This document shows, piece by piece, positions 56,784 through 58,904 of a stretch of DNA of 58,904 nt. This DNA is from Anaeromyxobacter oryzisoli (lineage in GTDB: Bacteria; Myxococcota; Myxococcia; Myxococcales; Anaeromyxobacteraceae), in assembly GCF_022690765.1 (NCBI RefSeq), contig NZ_JALCZA010000025.1, positions 1 to 58,904 of the forward strand, in the 5' to 3' direction. How positions within the stretch are numbered: the first letter of the stretch is position 1; every line of letters starts with the position of its first letter. The notes beneath the pieces were generated by a model that did not search any database, was not told the DNA's origin, and saw only the letters and a list, made by a program, of their open reading frames with translations. Made by a program: the position numbers and the translations under genes.

Positions 56784-56938
56784 CCGGACTCCCCACGGAA
56801 ACGAGAGCCCCTCTTGTATGGCTTTCCCCCCGACCTGGTGAGGACGCCGGGATAGGGCCCTCGCACACGATGCTCACGTCGTGTCGCGGGCGGCCGGCGA
56901 GGGCATGTCCGACCCCCGGGTATCCTCTGTTCGTCCCG

Positions 56939-58180
56939 ATGTCCCTCCGCCTCCTCCACACCGCCGACTGGCACCTCGGCCACACGCTCCACGGCGTCGA
57001 GCGCGGCCCCGAGCACGCGATCTTCCTCGCTTGGCTCCTCGAGACCCTCGCCCGCGAGCGCGTGGACGTCCTCCTCGTCGCGGGCGACGTCTTCGACGGC
57101 GCCAACCCGCCCACCTCGGCGCTCGAGCAGTGGTACCGGTTCCTCGCCGAGGCCTGGCGGACCATCCCGCGGCTGAAGATCGTGGTCGTCGCCGGGAACC
57201 ACGACTCGCCCGCGCGCCTCGAGGTGGCGGACCCGCTGCTCCGCGCCCTCGGGCGGCTCCACGTGGTCGGCGCGGTCCGGCGCGAGGGCGGCGCGCCCGA
57301 CCTCGATCCGCTCGTCATCCCACTCGAGGACGCGACGGGTGCCACCGCCGCCTGGATCGCGGCGGTCCCCTTCCTCCGGCTCGCCGACCTCGGGCCGGGC
57401 GCCGCGGAGGATCCCGTCGCGGCGGTGCGCGCCCTCTACGCCGCCGCGGTCGAGCGCGCCCGGGCCCGCCGCCGCCCCGGCCAGGCCCTCCTCGCGACCG
57501 GTCACCTCTATGCGGTGGGAGGGACCGTCTCCGAGCTCTCCGAGCGGAAGCTCGTCATCGGCAAGGAGGCCGCGATCCCCGCCGACGTCTTCCCGGACGA
57601 CCTCGCCTACGTCGCCCTCGGGCACCTCCACCTCGCGCAGCCGGTGGGCGGGCGCGAGGCGGTCCGCTACGCCGGCTCGGTCCTGCCGCTCTCCTTCGAC
57701 GAGCGGGCCTACGCGCACGGGGTGGTGCTGGTCGAGCTCGAGGGCGACGCGCTCTCCGCCTGCCGGACGCTCCCCGCTCCCCGGCCCGTCCCCCTCACCT
57801 CGGTCCCGGCCGGCCGGGAGCCGGCGCCGCTCGACGAGGTGCTCGCCGCGATCGCGGCGCTCCCGGCCCGCGGCGACGGGCCGGACGAGGCGCGGCCGCT
57901 CCTCGAGGTGAAGGTCCGCCTGGATCGGCCCGAGCCGTCGCTCCGCGCCCGGCTCGAGGCCGCGACGGACGGCAAGGAGGCCCGCCTCGTGCGGATCGCG
58001 ACCGCCCTCACCGGCACCGGGCGGGCGCTCGCGGACGTCGAGACCCGCGCCCTGGCGGACCTCGATCCGGAGGAGGTGCTCCGGCGCAAGTGGGAGCGCG
58101 AGCACCAGGACCCGCTCCCGGACGCCCTGCTCGCGCTCTTCCACGAGCTGCTCGACCAGGTGCGGCGGGAGGCACCGTGA
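56939..58180 (+). CDS. sbcD: Exonuclease subunit SbcD
   Basis: A 413-residue Mre11-type nuclease subunit. All phosphodiesterase motifs are present: HTADWHLGH, AGDVFDGANPP, VAGNHDSPARL, and further GHLYAVGG and LGHLHLAQPVGG. With SbcC it cleaves hairpins and processes DNA ends. The start is the ATG giving MSLRLLHTADWH. Its stop overlaps the sbcC GTG (GTGA). Confidence 0.95.
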   Translation: MSLRLLHTADWHLGHTLHGVERGPEHAIFLAWLLETLARERVDVLLVAGDVFDGANPPTSALEQWYRFLAEAWRTIPRLKIVVVAGNHDSPARLEVADPLLRALGRLHVVGAVRREGGAPDLDPLVIPLEDATGATAAWIAAVPFLRLADLGPGAAEDPVAAVRALYAAAVERARARRRPGQALLATGHLYAVGGTVSELSERKLVIGKEAAIPADVFPDDLAYVALGHLHLAQPVGGREAVRYAGSVLPLSFDERAYAHGVVLVELEGDALSACRTLPAPRPVPLTSVPAGREPAPLDEVLAAIAALPARGDGPDEARPLLEVKVRLDRPEPSLRARLEAATDGKEARLVRIATALTGTGRALADVETRALADLDPEEVLRRKWEREHQDPLPDALLALFHELLDQVRREAP

Positions 58181-58904
58181 GGATCCTCGCCATCCGCGGC
58201 GAGAGCCTGGCGAGCCTCTACGGTCCGTTCCAGCTCCCCCTCGACCGGCCGCCCATCGACGGCGCCGGCCTCTTCTCGATCTCCGGCCCGACCGGCGCCG
58301 GGAAGTCCACCCTCCTCGACGCGCTCTGCCTCGCGCTCTACGGGCGGACGCCCCGCCTCAAGGACCGCGGCGCCGGGGTGCTCGTCGGCTGGTCCGAGGA
58401 CGGCGAGCGGCTCGACGCGAACGACGTCCGCGGGCTCGTCTCCCGGGGCGCCACGGCGGCGATGGCGGAGGTGGACTACGAGGGGACGGACGGCGGCCGC
58501 TACCGCGCCACCTGGCGCGTCCGCCGCGCGCGCAACAAGCTCGAGGGCGCGCTCCAGCAACAGGTGATGACCGTCGCCGCCCTCGACGGCGGCGAGGTGC
58601 TCGCGGAGCGGGGCGCCGCGGCCCGGCTGAACGAGCAGAAGGTCGGGTTCACCTTCGACGAGTTCCGGCGCGCGGTGGTCCTCCCGCAGTTCGAGTTCAC
58701 GAACTTCCTCCGGGCGAGCGCCGACGAGCGCGCGTCGATCCTCGAGCGCGTGACCGGCACCGCGATCTACTCGCGGCTCTCCCAGGCCGCGCACGCGCGG
58801 GCCTCGGCGGAGGCGGAGGCGCTCGCCGCCGTCGAGCGGCGGGCGGGCGAGGTGCAGGTCCTCGCCGCGGAGGACCGCCAGGCCCTGCTCGCCCGGCGCG
58901 AGCA
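58177..58904 (+). CDS. sbcC: Exonuclease subunit SbcC (5' part, runs off the window)
   Basis: The frame opens with GTG (VRILAIRGESLASLYGPFQL) and stays open for 242 codons to the right edge. Walker A is GPTGAGKSTLLDALC (about residues 32-46), followed by the Q-loop-like region VVLPQFEFTNFLRA that is typical of SbcC/Rad50, and the start of the coiled coil (ASAEAEALAAVERRAGEVQ). The rest, including the zinc hook and Walker B, lies outside the window. Confidence 0.95.
   Translation, partial: MRILAIRGESLASLYGPFQLPLDRPPIDGAGLFSISGPTGAGKSTLLDALCLALYGRTPRLKDRGAGVLVGWSEDGERLDANDVRGLVSRGATAAMAEVDYEGTDGGRYRATWRVRRARNKLEGALQQQVMTVAALDGGEVLAERGAAARLNEQKVGFTFDEFRRAVVLPQFEFTNFLRASADERASILERVTGTAIYSRLSQAAHARASAEAEALAAVERRAGEVQVLAAEDRQALLARRE

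Overview
The window is very GC-rich (about 70% or more) with dense, short-spaced genes, many GTG starts and strong third-position G/C bias. Together with multihaem and periplasmic cytochromes, a Tat-exported [NiFe] hydrogenase, duplicated acetate kinases, an oversized malate synthase-like protein and DUF222/HNH proteins, this points to a myxobacterium close to Anaeromyxobacter (Myxococcota). That assignment is an inference from gene content; no rRNA or tRNA gene is visible.

Layout. 0.2-6.5 kb: an outer-membrane barrel protein, a compact urease operon (ureD, fused ureAB, ureC, ureF, ureG; no ureE) and a small Cys-rich protein. 6.6-15.5 kb: an acyl-CoA thioesterase, then carbon overflow and glyoxylate genes (ackA, pta, an atypical 771-residue malate synthase) and a second acetate kinase on the opposite strand. 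The two acetate kinase genes share a nearly identical 231-bp inverted repeat. 15.6-18.4 kb: EttA-type ABC-F factor, a methyltransferase and a PAS protein. 18.7-21.9 kb: a minus-strand hydrogenase cluster (small subunit, large subunit, and a Tat-exported dihaem C_GCAxxG_C_C protein). 22.3-24.6 kb: a PhnD-like binding protein next to a chemoreceptor. 24.6-27.6 kb: a membrane H-domain protein with a 24-residue membrane peptide upstream, a cold-shock protein, an adenosine-specific kinase and small proteins. 27.7-35.8 kb: a Trp-rich DUF6600 protein, cytochrome c, a phosphoribosyltransferase/APH/CysC-like operon, a second phosphoribosyltransferase, LysR with two YceI proteins, and a low-complexity secreted protein. 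36.2-40.1 kb: a DUF222-type HNH endonuclease, an orphan DNA methyltransferase and a small hypothetical.

40.2-48.4 kb is the most system-like locus: a minus-strand operon encoding a secreted lectin-fold protein, a pentahaem cytochrome c (apparently split by a one-base frameshift), an outer-membrane barrel, and a complete iron-type ABC importer (binding protein, fused permease, ATPase). It is divergent from a two-component system. 48.5-53.9 kb is a chromate-resistance divergon: SOD-like protein, DUF1259 protein and ChrA on one strand, ChrB and a ChrB C-terminal-domain protein on the other. Both directions start from nearly identical promoter/operator modules. A decayed DMT transporter with a His-rich tail follows. 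54-58.9 kb: an alpha/beta hydrolase, an AraC regulator, an Xre regulator, and sbcD-sbcC (sbcC runs off the right edge).

The strongest candidates for something undescribed are the cytochrome/ABC-importer operon, the hydrogenase with its C_GCAxxG dihaem partner, and the SOD-like/DUF1259 additions to the chromate divergon.
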